From positions 378,642-442,641 of the forward strand of contig NW_019774047.1 in the NCBI RefSeq assembly GCF_001039355.2: a stretch of DNA of 64,000 bases, in the 5' to 3' direction. The notes below the pieces were generated by a model that made no database searches, was not told where the DNA came from, and saw only the letters and a program-made list of their open reading frames with translations. The translations under genes and the position numbers were made by a program. Shown piece by piece: positions 63,423 through 64,000 of the stretch. How positions within the stretch are numbered: the first letter of the stretch is position 1; each line of letters opens with the position of its first letter. Source of the DNA: Lingula anatina (Eukaryota > Brachiopoda > Lingulata > Lingulida > Lingulidae).

Positions 63423-63687
63423 CTGACTATTAATTAAAATAATAATACTCTTAACCCGTGAGTTTTATTCCAATATGTAATTCGGATAATTGAAAATTGA
63501 TTTGCGGAAAACGAGCAGTGACCTCTCCTAAAAGCTATAATGCACCTGTTACACTCGCGACCGCTTGTTGAACTGATTCTCCCCACTCTCGTCCCCAATA
63601 GAATTGGGATTTTGTTTATATCGGCAATCAAAGTCATATCACTTCATCAATGTTAAATAAACCATGAATAGAACAGTATTTTCCTTT
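63423..63687. other. 5' flank or intron of the cyclase gene
   Basis: The first cyclase exon should lie upstream of 63422 on the minus strand. A 67-codon minus-strand frame at 63434-63637 begins with Met and has two cysteines, but it has no hydrophobic signal core and no clear donor, so I do not accept it as the missing exon. Confidence 0.4.
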
Positions 63688-63735
63688 GTGGGGGCAAGAA
63701 GTTGTAAAGATCTCTTTACAACTTCTTGGTGGGGG
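63688..63735. mobile_element. 34-bp perfect palindrome with 7-bp flanking repeats
   Basis: CAAGAAGTTGTAAAGA (63695-63710), a TC spacer and the exact reverse complement to 63728, flanked by GTGGGGG on both sides (63688-63694 and 63729-63735). The arm shares its first bases (CAAGRAGTTRTAA) with the palindrome at 16714-16746, and size and flanking duplication match too, so both look like one family of minimal elements. Confidence 0.7.
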
Positions 63736-64000
63736 TTAGCCAGAATTCTTTGATCAAGCGGTCGCCATCCCGTTGTCATAAGGGCTCAAGATACCACATG
63801 GATAACCAAGATCAGACTACAGATACAGTGCAGACACTGACGTACACGGATGAACAACCAGTAAACGTATATCTCCAAACCTTCATTCAGTAAGCTTTTA
63901 TAAGTCTGACACCAGCATTCTGTTGGCGGTAGATCTGAAATAGCAACACGCATGTATCCGCACTTACACGTTCTCGCTTAAACTTTGACCGATATACTCC
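63736..64000. other. no feature recognised
   Basis: Right edge of the window. On the minus strand this would be upstream of the cyclase exons. No signal-peptide exon could be identified with confidence. Confidence 0.4.

Noticed and set aside
63434-63637. Candidate first exon of the ADP-ribosyl cyclase
   Set aside because: It starts with Met, but has no hydrophobic signal core and no clear donor in the required phase.

Overview
This is a eukaryotic, metazoan window: AT-rich, with many GT-AG introns, microsatellites and small DNA transposons. The gene content (a DEAH-box splicing helicase, VPS4, MROH1, an ADP-ribosyl cyclase closest to the Aplysia enzyme, and secreted proteins with a Methyltransf_FA plus PAN architecture) points to a marine invertebrate. 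A mollusc or other lophotrochozoan is my best guess, but it is inferred from recalled family resemblance only.

Layout. 1-3644: five in-phase exons of a DHX8/PRP22-type helicase on the minus strand, broken at its 5' side by a one-base N at 3645. 3646-5660: a contig piece with a plus-strand SAP-like exon and a 0.7-kb block repeated near 18.6 kb. 5661-9860: a 2.1-kb near-identical repeat whose junction is a single N at 7746, most simply an unmerged allelic overlap. 6377-17308: a VPS4-like AAA ATPase on the minus strand with a duplicated 5' end and several changed catalytic residues. 17353-17781: assembly gap. 20389-42780: a complete-looking 40-exon MROH1 HEAT-repeat gene on the minus strand, about 1665 codons. 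44284-52362: gene-poor and transposon-rich, with a 2.9-kb element ending in TTGGGCCAACG-type repeats that holds a decayed LTR retroelement. 52363-57067: two tandem three-exon genes for secreted Methyltransf_FA/PAN proteins. 58738-60032: an intronless type II membrane protein gene with one frame break. 61060-63422: an ADP-ribosyl cyclase (CD38-like) gene on the minus strand with a predicted GPI-anchor tail and an altered signature motif. Its first exon was not found.

The genes do not form an operon or pathway; they are ordinary neighbours, mostly on the minus strand. MROH1 homologues and VPS4 both act on endolysosomal membranes, but adjacency here is probably chance, and the single-N joins at 3645, 7746 and 44283 mean that order across them should not be trusted. 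I found exon borders by eye, from reading-frame continuity, GT/AG sites and recalled family sequences. No search or alignment was run.
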